Shown in pieces: positions 54,756 through 63,830 of a stretch of DNA of 64,000 bases; within the stretch, counting starts at the first letter, position 1; every line of letters starts with the position of its first letter. The stretch is from the NCBI GenBank assembly GCA_947594855.1, contig CANQEL010000009.1, positions 22,860 through 86,859 of the forward strand, written 5' to 3'. The notes beneath the pieces were generated by a model, which was not told the origin of the DNA, searched no databases, and saw nothing but the letters and a program-made list of their open reading frames with translations. The stretch is from an uncultured Lachnospiraceae bacterium (GTDB lineage Bacteria; Bacillota; Clostridia; Lachnospirales; Lachnospiraceae). A program made the position numbers and the translations under genes.

Positions 54756-54938
54756 TTAAATTCCCTCCCTCACAATTATTTATTTCAACGTTAATTTGTT
54801 ACATAATTTAAAACAATTTATTATAAATTACTTTATTGTTAATATTTAATACATATCTTGTACATATAATATCAGATAACGCCGTATGTTTCAACATAAT
54901 TTAATAATATTTAATTTATTATTTTTAGTTATAATAAA

Positions 54939-54981
54939 ATCCGGCTTAAATGTGCATACTATCATCACACTTAAACCGGAT
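54939..54981 (-). terminator. Rho-independent terminator of fhs
   Basis: ATCCGGCTTAAATGTG (54939-54954) pairs with CACACTTAAACCGGAT (54966-54981) with two mismatches, and on the minus strand the stem is followed by TTTTATTATAA. It lies 22 bases after the fhs stop. The rest of the 54756-54938 gap is AT-rich, and I see no gene in it; it should hold the promoter of paralogue 3, but I could not place the boxes with confidence. Confidence 0.8.
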
Positions 54982-55003
54982 AAAATAATAACACTCAGAA
55001 TAA

Positions 55004-56674
55004 TCAGAACAATCCCGTAATCCTGCCCTCTTCATTTACATCGATACGCTCAGCAGCAGGATGTTTCGGAAGTCCCGGCATTGTCATTACGGTTCCGGTA
55101 ATTGCAACTACAAAACCTGCGCCTGCTGATACATATACTTCTCTTATATTAACCGTAAAACCACTCGGTCTTCCAAGTTTCTTAGGGTCGTCGGAAAGTG
55201 AATACTGATTCTTTGCCATGCATACAGGCATATTACCAAACCCAAGTTCAGTAAGTTTATCAAGAGATGCTTTCGCCGCCGCATCAAATGTTACGGCGTC
55301 CGCACCATATATTTCTTTTGCTACTGTTTCAATCTTCTTATCAAGAGGCATATCGTCAGGATAGAGCGGCGTATATTCACTTTTTTTAGTTTCAAGCGTG
55401 GATATAACTTTATCTGCAAGCTCTATTCCGCCTTCGCCGCCATGTTCCCATACTTCTGACAATGCAAACTCGCAGCCTCTTTCTTCGCAGAACTTACGTA
55501 CATACTCAAGTTCTTCATCAGTATCTGTAATAAACCTATTAAGCGTAACTACACACGGCACTTTGTATTTAGCAACATTCTCAATATGTTTTTCAAGATT
55601 TACTATACCTTTCTTTAATGCAGAAAGATTTTCCTCTCCAAGTTCTGTCTTAGGCACGCCGCCGTTATATTTGAGCGCACGTACTGTAGCAACAAGGACT
55701 ACTGCATCAGGTTTAAGATTAGCCATACGGCATTTAATATCCATAAATTTCTCTGCGCCAAGATCTGCGCCGAATCCTGCTTCGGTAATAACATAATCGG
55801 CAAGTTTCAGAGCCGTCTTCGTCGCACGTACACTGTTACAGCCATGGGCTATATTGGCAAAAGGACCGCCGTGTACGATTGCAGGTGTGTTTTCAAGAGT
55901 CTGTATGATATTAGGTTTTATTGCATCTTTCAGCAAAGCAGCCATTGCTCCTGTAGCGTCTATTTCTCCTGCCGTTACGGGTTTTCCGTCATAAGTATAT
56001 GCAACTATAATCTTTGACAGCCTTTTTTTCAAATCCTCCATATTATCTGCAAGACAGAGTATAGCCATGATTTCAGATGCCACGGTAATGATAAAATGAT
56101 CCTCTCTCACTACGCCATCGGCTTTACGCCCAAGACCCACTACTATGTTTCTTAACACCCTGTCATTCATATCCACGCAGCGTTTCCATACTATCTGATT
56201 CGGGTCTATGCCAAGCGCATTTCCCTGCATGATATGATTATCAAGCATTGCTGCAAGCAGATTATTAGCTGAGGTAATTGCGTGGAAATCACCCGTAAAA
56301 TGAAGATTAAGGTCTTCCATCGGAACAACCTGAGCACGGCCGCCTCCCGCAGCTCCGCCTTTGATTCCAAAACATGGTCCGAGCGACGGTTCCCTGAGGG
56401 CAATTACTGACTTTTTGCCCATTTTACCAAGTGCCTGTCCAAGTCCTACGGTAGTTGTAGTCTTTCCCTCGCCTGCTGGCGTAGGATTAATTGCTGTAAC
56501 AAGTACAAGTTTGCCATCCTCATTATCCTTTATACGTTCCCACAATTCATCCGAAAGCTTTGCCTTATATTTCCCATAAAATTCAAGTTCGTCATTATCT
56601 ATTCCAAGAATTGAAGCTACTTCAGAAATAGGTTTTAATACTGCTTCCTGTGCTATCTCAATATCACTTTTCAT
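55004..56674 (-). CDS. fhs: Formate-tetrahydrofolate ligase
   Basis: A 556-residue enzyme that activates formate to 10-formyltetrahydrofolate with ATP. The P-loop [18 protein letters not shown] is at about residues 66-83. [20 protein letters not shown] and [19 protein letters not shown] are family hallmarks. It may serve purine synthesis or a one-carbon/acetogenic route. ATG 56674 follows GGAGGAG by about eight bases. Its terminator is at 54.96 kb and a promoter is visible at the end of the preceding gene, so it is transcribed alone. Confidence 0.97.
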   Translation of the reverse strand: MKSDIEIAQEAVLKPISEVASILGIDNDELEFYGKYKAKLSDELWERIKDNEDGKLVLVTAINPTPAGEGKTTTTVGLGQALGKMGKKSVIALREPSLGPCFGIKGGAAGGGRAQVVPMEDLNLHFTGDFHAITSANNLLAAMLDNHIMQGNALGIDPNQIVWKRCVDMNDRVLRNIVVGLGRKADGVVREDHFIITVASEIMAILCLADNMEDLKKRLSKIIVAYTYDGKPVTAGEIDATGAMAALLKDAIKPNIIQTLENTPAIVHGGPFANIAHGCNSVRATKTALKLADYVITEAGFGADLGAEKFMDIKCRMANLKPDAVVLVATVRALKYNGGVPKTELGEENLSALKKGIVNLEKHIENVAKYKVPCVVTLNRFITDTDEELEYVRKFCEERGCEFALSEVWEHGGEGGIELADKVISTLETKKSEYTPLYPDDMPLDKKIETVAKEIYGADAVTFDAAAKASLDKLTELGFGNMPVCMAKNQYSLSDDPKKLGRPSGFTVNIREVYVSAGAGFVVAITGTVMTMPGLPKHPAAERIDVNEEGRITGLF

Positions 56675-56716
56675 CAAAATCTCCTCCTGATAATATTTTA
56701 ATCTTATATAAGTAGC

Positions 56717-56746
56717 ATGATATCACACTACAGGTAATATTTACAA
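56717..56746 (-). promoter_or_regulatory. Putative fhs promoter
   Basis: On the minus strand TTGTAA (56746-56741), 18 bases, TATCAT (56722-56717), with TG at the extended -10 position. The -35 box overlaps the stop codon of the upstream ATP-grasp gene. Confidence 0.5.
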
Positions 56747-57694
56747 GATATTACGGCTTATATATTCAATATATTTTTCCACATATCCGTTTTTGCCGCA
56801 CGCCGACAGCATCTTTGCCCCCACGACATCTTCTATTTCATTAAATACCGGTATTTTACCACCGGCAAACAAAAAATCTATCCCTATATATGAAAAATCG
56901 TCTATTGTAAATATTTTTTTCACTATATCTGTTATGTAATCATCCGGATAATATAAACTTATATTTCCGCCAAGCGAATAGTTTGCTTTAAAACCGCTTG
57001 CAGCAGTCCTTTTAACTGCTCCTATTATTTCATTACCAACAGCATATATCCGCAAATCAGAAATATAATCTGACATCAGGGGCTGTATTATGTATTTATC
57101 CGAATAATATTCACAGGCATCCTTTTCCTGAACCCCAAGTACCACATTGTTCTTACAATATTCGGAAAGCAGCATTACTTCGCTGCCGCCGTGTCCCGTA
57201 ACTGATTTAATTACATATTTTGATAAATCAACATCTGAAATACTATTATGATTATCCGCATTATCACCAAAAATATTATCTAAAAGCGTATTGCTTACCG
57301 CCCGCAGCATGTCGTTATATACATCCTGTTTTCTGCTTTCTATTCTCTCATATATATTTTTTCCATTTTCATTCAGGGATATCGCTATGGTAGGAATATG
57401 TATAATATCCTCTTTATGCATCCGCCTTATTGTCTCTGCCTTGTTATTGCACAGCGCTGATACTGATGCCTTATTGAATACCTTTATTCCCGACTCTTCC
57501 AGATAACCGGTAAGCGCCGGATTAATAACGCGTGATATTACTGCGTCAGGTTTTTGTTTTTCATCCTTAATATTTTCCACAGTAACCAGTTTTATATCAA
57601 GTCCGGCATCACTACCTTTAGCAATCATTTGTTCAATAAAATAACGGTTTTTATCCACATATTTTTCATAATATAGCAGCCATACTTTTTTCAT
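56741..57694 (-). CDS. ATP-grasp ligase, RimK-like, copy 2
   Basis: A 317-residue ATP-grasp protein. The N-terminal part (MKKVWLLYYEKYVDKNRYFI) resembles a pre-ATP-grasp domain. Further on, VIKSVTGHGGSEVMLLSEY is the nucleotide-binding loop, YIIQPLMSDYISDLRIYAVG is the central strand with basic residues, and FSYIGIDFLFAGGKIPVFNEIEDVVGA (cited as PVFNEIEDVVGA) holds the metal-binding Glu and Asn/Asp. RimK-type enzymes form amide bonds with ATP. ATG 57694 follows GGGTGG and lies two bases after the stop of copy 1. Substrate unknown. Confidence 0.82.
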   Translation of the reverse strand: MKKVWLLYYEKYVDKNRYFIEQMIAKGSDAGLDIKLVTVENIKDEKQKPDAVISRVINPALTGYLEESGIKVFNKASVSALCNNKAETIRRMHKEDIIHIPTIAISLNENGKNIYERIESRKQDVYNDMLRAVSNTLLDNIFGDNADNHNSISDVDLSKYVIKSVTGHGGSEVMLLSEYCKNNVVLGVQEKDACEYYSDKYIIQPLMSDYISDLRIYAVGNEIIGAVKRTAASGFKANYSLGGNISLYYPDDYITDIVKKIFTIDDFSYIGIDFLFAGGKIPVFNEIEDVVGAKMLSACGKNGYVEKYIEYISRNIL

Positions 57695-57696
57695 AA

Positions 57697-58587
57697 TTAC
57701 CACCCTGTATGATTGGAAATAATATAAGCTATAATATCCTTTGCAGTATCTGAACCTGTGCAGTTATCAATATTTATGAAATGCGCATTGGAATTGACTT
57801 CGCACACCACGGGTTCGTCATTATCGCCAAAGAGCATATCTACTCCGCAAAAGTCAAGACCGATAAGCTCTGCCGCGGCAACTGCATATTTCTTTTCTGC
57901 CTCATTTGCTTTATATGGTTTCATACTTCCGCCATTTGTTATATTTGCACGGAAATCTCCATTCTCAGAATACCTGTACATTGCTGTAGTAACCTTATCT
58001 CCCACAACCTGAAGCCTTATGTCCCGGCCATGGCTTGTACTTATATATTCCTGGAACAGAAGCGTCTTTGATGCTGATTTATTCACAATATCCATAAGCT
58101 CATCATAATCCCCGCACATATATACCTGCGCGCCAAACGAGCCAAACGCCTCTTTTACTATCATTGGAAATCCAAGGTTTTCTGTTACATAATCAGTAAA
58201 ATCCGCATTATTATATCCGATATTGGAATACGTCATTGGCGCAATCAGGGTTTTTGGCATACGAATATTATTTGAGGCAAGTTTTAATGCGGTAAGTGTT
58301 TTATCATCACATACCGATATTGACTCGGAAGAGTTATAAAGCCTGTGTCCGGTCTTTTCAAGCGCCTTTCCAAGTTTTATATCCTTATCCCAAAAAAGAA
58401 CCGGATCATTACCGTATGGAATAATTCCGGTAGTAATCCGATTACTTTCACAACATACAAGGCAATCGGCATTAGTAACAATCTGGTGTTCTATGCCATA
58501 ATAATCACATGCCTTTTCTATACTTTTTTCCAGCTCACTAAATTTGGGCGTTCTAAGATATTCATTAACTACAATCCACAGTTTCAA
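57697..58587 (-). CDS. ATP-grasp ligase, RimK-like, copy 1
   Basis: A 296-residue ATP-grasp protein. The start MKLWIVVNEYLRTPKFSELE is the N-domain. The ATP site is seen in FPMIVKEAFGSFGAQVYM, TLLFQEYISTSHGRDIRLQVVG, and the metal triad in EPVVCEVNSNAHFINID. It is more RimK-like than its neighbour. It follows ftsK by five bases. Its product could be amide-bond formation on a peptide, a cofactor or a wall precursor; nothing nearby identifies the substrate. Confidence 0.85.
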   Translation of the reverse strand: MKLWIVVNEYLRTPKFSELEKSIEKACDYYGIEHQIVTNADCLVCCESNRITTGIIPYGNDPVLFWDKDIKLGKALEKTGHRLYNSSESISVCDDKTLTALKLASNNIRMPKTLIAPMTYSNIGYNNADFTDYVTENLGFPMIVKEAFGSFGAQVYMCGDYDELMDIVNKSASKTLLFQEYISTSHGRDIRLQVVGDKVTTAMYRYSENGDFRANITNGGSMKPYKANEAEKKYAVAAAELIGLDFCGVDMLFGDNDEPVVCEVNSNAHFINIDNCTGSDTAKDIIAYIISNHTGW

Positions 58588-58592
58588 TGTAT

Positions 58593-61112
58593 TTACCTTC
58601 CTTCAGCAAGCATCTGTTCAAATTCTTCAAGAGTCATAAGTATATTGCGTGGTTTTTTGCCGTCTTCCTCACTTACCACACCGGCTTCACACAACTGGTC
58701 CATAATCCTTGCGCCACGGTTAAAGCCTATTTTGAATACTCTCTGCAGAGTACCGATTGAAGCCTTTTCTTTCTCTATAATAAATCTGCCGGCCTCTCCA
58801 AACAGTTCATCCCTTCCGTCTCCTTCTTCCTGCTGCAGGTCTGCCTGTCTGCTGTCAGATGTTTTGCCCGTAAGCTCAGTATTTTCTATCTGATTTTTAA
58901 TTTCTTCATTATATACAGGTTCATCATACTGCGACTTCACAAAGTCAGTCACCTTTGCAACCTCGCTGTCGGACACAAACGCGCCCTGAACCCTTATAGG
59001 CTTTGAAATATCCTGGGGATAAAAAAGCATATCTCCTTTTCCAAGCAGTTTTTCCGCACCCGCGCCATCTAAAATTGTCCTGGAATCAACAGCCGACGAC
59101 ACTGCAAATGCAATTCTTGAAGGAACGTTAGCTTTAATAAGTCCGGTAATGACATCAACAGAAGGTCTCTGCGTTGCAATAATAAGATGCAGTCCAGCCG
59201 CACGCGCCATCTGCGCAAGACGGCATATGGCTGTCTCAACATCATGCGAAGCAACCATCATAAGGTCGGCAAGCTCGTCTACTATTATGACAATCTGAGG
59301 CATTTTTGTATAATTCTCAGGATTATTTTTAAGTTTTTCAATCTTCTTATTATAGCCTGCCATATCACGTACTCCGAATTCGGCAAACCTGCTGTATCTG
59401 TCATTCATTTCCGCAACTGCCCAGTTAAGCGCGGCAGCAGCTTTTTTAGGATCTGTGACAACTGGAATACAAAGATGCGGAATACCGTTATATACACTTA
59501 ATTCCACTACTTTAGGGTCAACCATTATAAGTTTTACATCATTCGGGTCAGCCTTATAAATAATGCTCATGACAATAGTATTGATACATACCGATTTACC
59601 GGAGCCTGTCGAACCTGCTATAAGAAGGTGGGGCATCTTTGCAATATCAGCTATTATATTTCTTCCGCTTATATCCTTACCTGCCGCAAATGCAACTTTC
59701 GACTTGTGATTGATGAATTCACTGCTTTCCAGAATCTCACGAAGTGTTATAAGTGAATCATCTGAATTGGGAACTTCTATTCCAACTGCTGATTTTCCAG
59801 GAATAGGCGCCTCTATCCTTATGTCACTAGCGGCAAGATTAAGCTTGATATCATTCTCCAACTCTGTTATTTTCTTTACCCTTGTTCCAAGCGCCGGCAT
59901 AAGTTCATATCTTGTAACCGTAGGCCCGCATATTATATCTGTAAGGGTAACATCCACCTTAAAACTCTTAAGACATTCCTTAAGGCGTCTTGCAGTCTCC
60001 TGCAGTTCTCTGTCAGACATACCTTTACGGCCCTTCTTAGGCTTATTAAGTAAATCTATTGAAGGAAATACATATTTTATCGGTTCAGGCGGAAGTTTGA
60101 TGTCTATCTCACTTTCTGCACTTCTTTCACCATTATCCGGAGAGGTCTGTGGAACATTCTCCTGCTGCGGTTTTATTTCCACGATATTTTCTGACGGAAC
60201 CGGTCTGTCTGCAGTATCGGGCTCACCGGCTCTTTCAATAAGCCTGTCCAATGAATTATCATAAGATTTTTCATCATGTCCGAATTTTTCATTAATCTCC
60301 TGCTGATATATTGGCAGCTCCTGTTTGCTGCCGCCTCTGTGAACAGTAACCGTCTGTTCTTTTGCATCATTTTTACTCTCTTCCTGTGCAGCTGCTACCG
60401 GCTGCACGGTGTCGGGTTCTGCGTCAGAACTGCCGGCGCCGTTTTCTGCTTCATTCTTTGGAAATGTATATGTATACCTTCTTTTATTATTACTTTTACT
60501 ATTATATGTATCGTCTTCACTGTATACGTTTTGTTTTGGCCTGCGTACCGGTTTGCGTTTATCGCCGGCGTTTCGTTCATCTTTATAACGGTTATATTTT
60601 TCCGAGCCTTTGTCTATAATTCCTGAAGCGATAAGTTTACCTGTAATAAACACCATAAGCATTATTGCAACTATTATAAGAAGTATGGCCGCCGCAAAAG
60701 AGCCCATAACGGCATTTAAGCCCATACTTATCAGACCGCCCATAAAACCGCCGCCGGCTTTTTCCTCATATCCCTGCACATAACACCCAAATACCGTCTC
60801 TGCCTGTTCACTTTTAAACAACTGAATCAGCGAACATATAATGACATACAAAACCCAGGTGCATATAACCCTAGACGTAACCTTTCTGTTCCCCCGGTTC
60901 ATAAGGCAGAAACCAACTGAAAAGAAAAGAAGAAACGGAAACAGATAAGCCATAAATCCAAACAAGCCAAATAAAAGGCTTCCAAACACACCGCTCAGAG
61001 GTCCGCACAGATTAAATATGCACAATATAAGAATAATGCTCATAAGTAAAGCAATCCATATAATCAGTTCCCTGAACAGACTGCTTTTTTCCTTATCTGA
61101 ACTTTTACCCAT
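58593..61112 (-). CDS. ftsK: DNA translocase FtsK/SpoIIIE
   Basis: An 839-residue DNA pump. The N-terminal 170 residues hold about four membrane segments, then a low-complexity linker with Arg, Asn, Gln and Pro (about 180-360), the alpha/beta motor with Walker A IAGSTGSGKSVCINTIV and Walker B IVIIVDELADLMM, and a C-terminal gamma winged helix (SIGTLQRVFKIGFNRGARI). ATG 61112 is chosen because AGGAGG lies just before it and MGKSSDKEK follows; the frame is open further but would overlap uppP. It moves chromosomes during division or sporulation. Confidence 0.95.
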   Translation of the reverse strand: MGKSSDKEKSSLFRELIIWIALLMSIILILCIFNLCGPLSGVFGSLLFGLFGFMAYLFPFLLFFSVGFCLMNRGNRKVTSRVICTWVLYVIICSLIQLFKSEQAETVFGCYVQGYEEKAGGGFMGGLISMGLNAVMGSFAAAILLIIVAIMLMVFITGKLIASGIIDKGSEKYNRYKDERNAGDKRKPVRRPKQNVYSEDDTYNSKSNNKRRYTYTFPKNEAENGAGSSDAEPDTVQPVAAAQEESKNDAKEQTVTVHRGGSKQELPIYQQEINEKFGHDEKSYDNSLDRLIERAGEPDTADRPVPSENIVEIKPQQENVPQTSPDNGERSAESEIDIKLPPEPIKYVFPSIDLLNKPKKGRKGMSDRELQETARRLKECLKSFKVDVTLTDIICGPTVTRYELMPALGTRVKKITELENDIKLNLAASDIRIEAPIPGKSAVGIEVPNSDDSLITLREILESSEFINHKSKVAFAAGKDISGRNIIADIAKMPHLLIAGSTGSGKSVCINTIVMSIIYKADPNDVKLIMVDPKVVELSVYNGIPHLCIPVVTDPKKAAAALNWAVAEMNDRYSRFAEFGVRDMAGYNKKIEKLKNNPENYTKMPQIVIIVDELADLMMVASHDVETAICRLAQMARAAGLHLIIATQRPSVDVITGLIKANVPSRIAFAVSSAVDSRTILDGAGAEKLLGKGDMLFYPQDISKPIRVQGAFVSDSEVAKVTDFVKSQYDEPVYNEEIKNQIENTELTGKTSDSRQADLQQEEGDGRDELFGEAGRFIIEKEKASIGTLQRVFKIGFNRGARIMDQLCEAGVVSEEDGKKPRNILMTLEEFEQMLAEGR

Positions 61113-61120
61113 AAATCCTC

Positions 61121-61996
61121 CTATACAAGCTCCCAAATAATAGAAAAAGCGCCAATCAGGAAACAATAATATGCAAAATATTTATACTTTTTACCTCTTA
61201 TGACAACAAGCATTGTCTTGATACATATGTAACCTACTATTGCCGCCATAAGCGTACCTGCTCCATAATTAATCATTTCTTTTCCTGTTATATCAAGGCT
61301 TGTAAAATCTTTAAATTCCAAAACCACAGCTCCAAGCACCGCAGGTATGGACATAATAAATGAATATTTTACTGCAAAGCTTTTTTCAAATCCACACAAA
61401 AGTCCTGCGGTTATCGTTGAACCTGACCGTGATATTCCCGGAAGTGTTGCAAGTCCCTGTACAACTCCTACAATTCCCGCTTCATAATATTTTATCTGCT
61501 TAGGCCTCTTATTACCTCTTCCTGATACATCGGAAATTATAAGAAGTATTCCGGTCACGATAAGACATATTCCGGTCACGATAAGTGACGCTGATGCCGC
61601 GCTTACAATATCTTCCAAAAGAATACCTATAATTGCAGTAGGTATGGTTGATACAATAACAAGCATAACAAATTTTCTATATGATGAATTGACAACCCTG
61701 CGGTATGGCACAACATCCTTATTGCGTTTACCTATATTACGAAAGAATATGACAATATTCATTACAAAATCCCTGATAATCATAACGCCTTCAACAACAA
61801 GCTTTCTTATATCCGCCCAGAATGCAATAAATATAGCAAGCAGCGTGCCAAGATGGAGCATAACATCAAACACCATACCTGCTTCCTCTATTTTTAAAAT
61901 ATTCTGGAAAATTGCAAGATGCCCGGAACTGCTTATTGGCAGGAATTCAGCCGCACCCTGTACAAACCCCAGCAATAATGCATGAAATAATGTCAT
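61121..61996 (-). CDS. uppP: Undecaprenyl-diphosphatase UppP (BacA)
   Basis: A 291-residue integral membrane enzyme with about eight membrane segments that recycles undecaprenyl pyrophosphate for wall synthesis. The first active-site motif QGAAEFLPISSSGHL (residues about 14-28) and the second, GLATLPGISRSGSTITAGLLCG (cited as LPGISRSGSTITAG), are characteristic. GGGGAG precedes ATG 61996. Resistance to bacitracin is a known effect of extra copies of this family. Confidence 0.96.
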   Translation of the reverse strand: MTLFHALLLGFVQGAAEFLPISSSGHLAIFQNILKIEEAGMVFDVMLHLGTLLAIFIAFWADIRKLVVEGVMIIRDFVMNIVIFFRNIGKRNKDVVPYRRVVNSSYRKFVMLVIVSTIPTAIIGILLEDIVSAASASLIVTGICLIVTGILLIISDVSGRGNKRPKQIKYYEAGIVGVVQGLATLPGISRSGSTITAGLLCGFEKSFAVKYSFIMSIPAVLGAVVLEFKDFTSLDITGKEMINYGAGTLMAAIVGYICIKTMLVVIRGKKYKYFAYYCFLIGAFSIIWELV

Positions 61997-62044
61997 GCCA
62001 TATCTCCCCTCTCATATAAAATTACATTTACAAATCAATTATAA

Positions 62045-62073
62045 ATTATAACCTTTTATAACAAAAAATGCAA
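62045..62073 (-). promoter_or_regulatory. Promoter of uppP
   Basis: On the minus strand TTGCAT (62073-62068), exactly 17 bases, TATAAT (62050-62045). It sits in the 86-base gap after the tepA stop and probably drives uppP and ftsK. Confidence 0.7.
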
Positions 62074-62082
62074 ACATTTGTT

Positions 62083-62748
62083 TTATTTTCCACAAATCAT
62101 TTCTTTAAGATATGAAAGCGCCCTGCCAATACTTCCAACTTCATCTATAAGCCCCCTGTCAACTGCCTGTTTACCGACCAGTATGGTACCGAGGTCTTTG
62201 GTAAGTATTCCTTTCTGCAGCATCATATCCACAATGCTTTCTTTGGAAGCTTTGGAATGTGAAGCTATAAATCCTACTATTCTTTCTTCAATTAATTTGA
62301 AATAATCATATGTCTGCGGCGCGCCGATTACCGTTCCGCTAAGCCTGACCGGGTGTATAATCATAGTTCCGCTTGGTACAATAAAAGAATAATCTGCAGA
62401 GGCAGCAAGCGGAACACCTATTGAATGGCTGTCACCTATAACAAGCGCTACCGTGGGCTTTTCTATTCCGGCAACCATTTCCGCAATTGCAAGCCCCGCC
62501 GACACATCTCCGCCTACAGTATTTATTATCATAAGAATACCGTCTATATCCTTATCGTCGGCAGCGCTTACAAGCTGCGGCAGTATATGCTCATATTTAG
62601 TTGTCTTAGCAGACGCCTGCATATTGTCATGTCCTTCTATCTCACCAATTATGGAAACTAATTTGATACGGCAGTTTTCTTTATTATTGTCAAGAACAAT
62701 CTGTCCGTAATTTTTTAAAGAATCGTTTGAATTATTATTATCTGACAT
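62083..62748 (-). CDS. tepA: ClpP-like TepA family serine protease
   Basis: A 221-residue protein of the ClpP/TepA group, no signal peptide. Its core resembles ClpP: GILMIINTVGGDVSAGLAIAE, the catalytic Ser in GDSHSIGVPLAA, the His in GTMIIHPVRL, and ILVGKQAVDRGLIDEVGS toward the end, with an Asp in TKDLG as a plausible third residue. In Bacillus TepA was implicated in protein export, and related proteins lack a ClpX partner site. It precedes the ftsK operon, as in other Clostridia. Confidence 0.88.
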   Translation of the reverse strand: MSDNNNSNDSLKNYGQIVLDNNKENCRIKLVSIIGEIEGHDNMQASAKTTKYEHILPQLVSAADDKDIDGILMIINTVGGDVSAGLAIAEMVAGIEKPTVALVIGDSHSIGVPLAASADYSFIVPSGTMIIHPVRLSGTVIGAPQTYDYFKLIEERIVGFIASHSKASKESIVDMMLQKGILTKDLGTILVGKQAVDRGLIDEVGSIGRALSYLKEMICGK

Positions 62749-62777
62749 AAATAAACCTCCTGAAATAACTTCTTATT

Positions 62778-62808
62778 AGTATATTCCAAGAGGCTGTAAA
62801 TAATACAA
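62778..62808 (-). promoter_or_regulatory. Possible tepA promoter
   Basis: On the minus strand TTGTAT and TATACT are present but 19 bases apart, longer than ideal. AGGAGG and ATG follow within 30 bases. Confidence 0.35.
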
Positions 62809-62819
62809 ATTTTTTTCTC

Positions 62820-63230
62820 TTACGCCGCTATCGCGTTATCATTTATGCTTTCTATAACCTTCCAGATTCCCATCCAGATATTAAGATCCGTAAATATCTC
62901 AACTACACTTCCCTGAGCCGTGAACGGAGATTCGAGATTATTACTCTCCAGGCAGAAAAATCTCTGTATGCTGCAACTATGACACCAAGCATATACTGTA
63001 CAATGGGTGTGGTCTTATCCTTTACAAGTGCCTTCAATCTGGCATCGGAAATACAGATACCTTCAATCTTATTGGATGTCTCGGTGCTCTGAATCTTGGC
63101 AATCCCACAAGTTGTGTCAGTGTATCCGCCTTCGCTTCTATAAAAAGTGACTGTTTGCCTTTATACTCATTGTCAATGCTAACTGCATCAAATTTTGAAA
63201 AATGATGTAGATAAACAATTGATGATGTAA
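62820..63230 (-). pseudogene. Frameshifted remnant of an unidentified gene
   Basis: Three reading frames join into one protein-like sequence: SKFDAVSIDNEYKGKQSLFI in one frame, then after a shift near 63105 KIQSTETSNKIEGICISDAR and KTTPIVQYMLGVIVAA in a second, then after a shift near 62965 FFCLESNNLESPFTAQGSVV and SINDNAIAA before a stop at 62822 in a third. No single frame is open throughout. I do not recognise the family. The 5' end has lost its start, and a terminator hairpin overlaps the first codons. Confidence 0.6.
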
Positions 63231-63240
63231 TTAAAAAAGC

Positions 63241-63263
63241 CGGCAGGAAAATCATCTCTGCCG
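63241..63263 (-). terminator. Rho-independent terminator in the decayed region
   Basis: CGGCAG (63241-63246) and CTGCCG (63258-63263) form a stem flanked by A6 and T6-like runs, so it can work in both directions; on the minus strand it is followed by GCTTTTTTAATT. It lies 38 bases after the end of the 80-residue ORF. Confidence 0.7.
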
Positions 63264-63300
63264 CCCATTTTTTACATTAATCCATCGGTTCTGCAGCTAT

Positions 63301-63543
63301 TCAGGTATATTTATCCTTCTCATTTTTCTCAACAGTACACCTCCACCAAGTGCCATCCTCTACCGTTTCAAAATAACATATCAGCCCCATTGAAAATGCT
63401 TTCCGATACCATCCTCTGAACTTCAGCTTTAGTTCAAATACACCTTCCTCTTTCAAAGTTTTGTAGGAGCAATCATCCCGCCCCTCAAATTCTTCCGGTG
63501 TTGTTAAAACTCCATATGAGTACCATTTTAGTACCAAAATCAA
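63301..63543 (-). CDS. Hypothetical 80-residue ORF, possibly a gene fragment
   Basis: An 80-residue ORF with protein-like composition (TTPEEFEGRDDCSYKTLKEE, KLKFRGWYRKAFSMGLIC, ETVEDGTWWRC). I do not recognise it. No ribosome binding site precedes the ATG at 63543, which lies right after a terminator hairpin and within AGTACCA-type repeats. It may be the remaining part of a longer gene or an expressed accessory protein with a later start. It is not connected to the neighbours by operon. Confidence 0.4.
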   Translation of the reverse strand: MILVLKWYSYGVLTTPEEFEGRDDCSYKTLKEEGVFELKLKFRGWYRKAFSMGLICYFETVEDGTWWRCTVEKNEKDKYT

Positions 63544-63715
63544 AATAAAAAGCTCGCAACTCCTATATTTACTGGCTTTACGAGCTTTATAGAATTATTC
63601 AAACTCCTCAAAGGAAAGGTGCGATTGTGGTTTTCAGGCACATTTTCCCTTGTTTTCGTATTCAAATTATACAAGTTTTTATGATTATTGTGAATGTTGT
63701 TACAATTTAGTACCA
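63519..63715. repeat. Three copies of AGTACCA flanking a terminator
   Basis: AGTACCA occurs at 63519-63525, 63530-63536 and 63709-63715, the last two within the identical ten bases TTTAGTACCA (63527-63536 and 63706-63715). Such short direct repeats near phage-type integrase ends can be attachment or integrase arm sites. The stretch 63589-63700 between them holds no gene that I can support. Confidence 0.4.
63549..63588 (-). terminator. Terminator hairpin in the decayed element
   Basis: AAAGCTCGCAA (63549-63559) pairs with TTACGAGCTTT (63578-63588) including one wobble; on the minus strand TTTTTATTTT follows. It would terminate a gene that lay to the right, now missing or degraded. Confidence 0.7.
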
Positions 63716-63830
63716 TAATAGTTCCACACTTCCTTTATTAACAATTTAATTATCTTTAACTGTTATCATCATTTCTTCCGCAGCCTGAATAAACCTTTCA
63801 GCATATATTAACGGCAACATCTTGAATAAA

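Noticed and set aside
60276..60626. 116-residue plus-strand frame opposite ftsK
   Set aside because: It mirrors the low-complexity linker of FtsK and has Cys/Phe/Leu composition typical of antisense shadows.
63034..63255. 73-residue ORF starting MIFLPAF on the minus strand
   Set aside because: Its first codons are a terminator hairpin and the later part continues only through frameshifts; treated as pseudogene.
63746..63820. 24-residue ORF near the right edge
   Set aside because: Too short and without a binding site; more likely the frame-shifted end of the partial ORF to its right.
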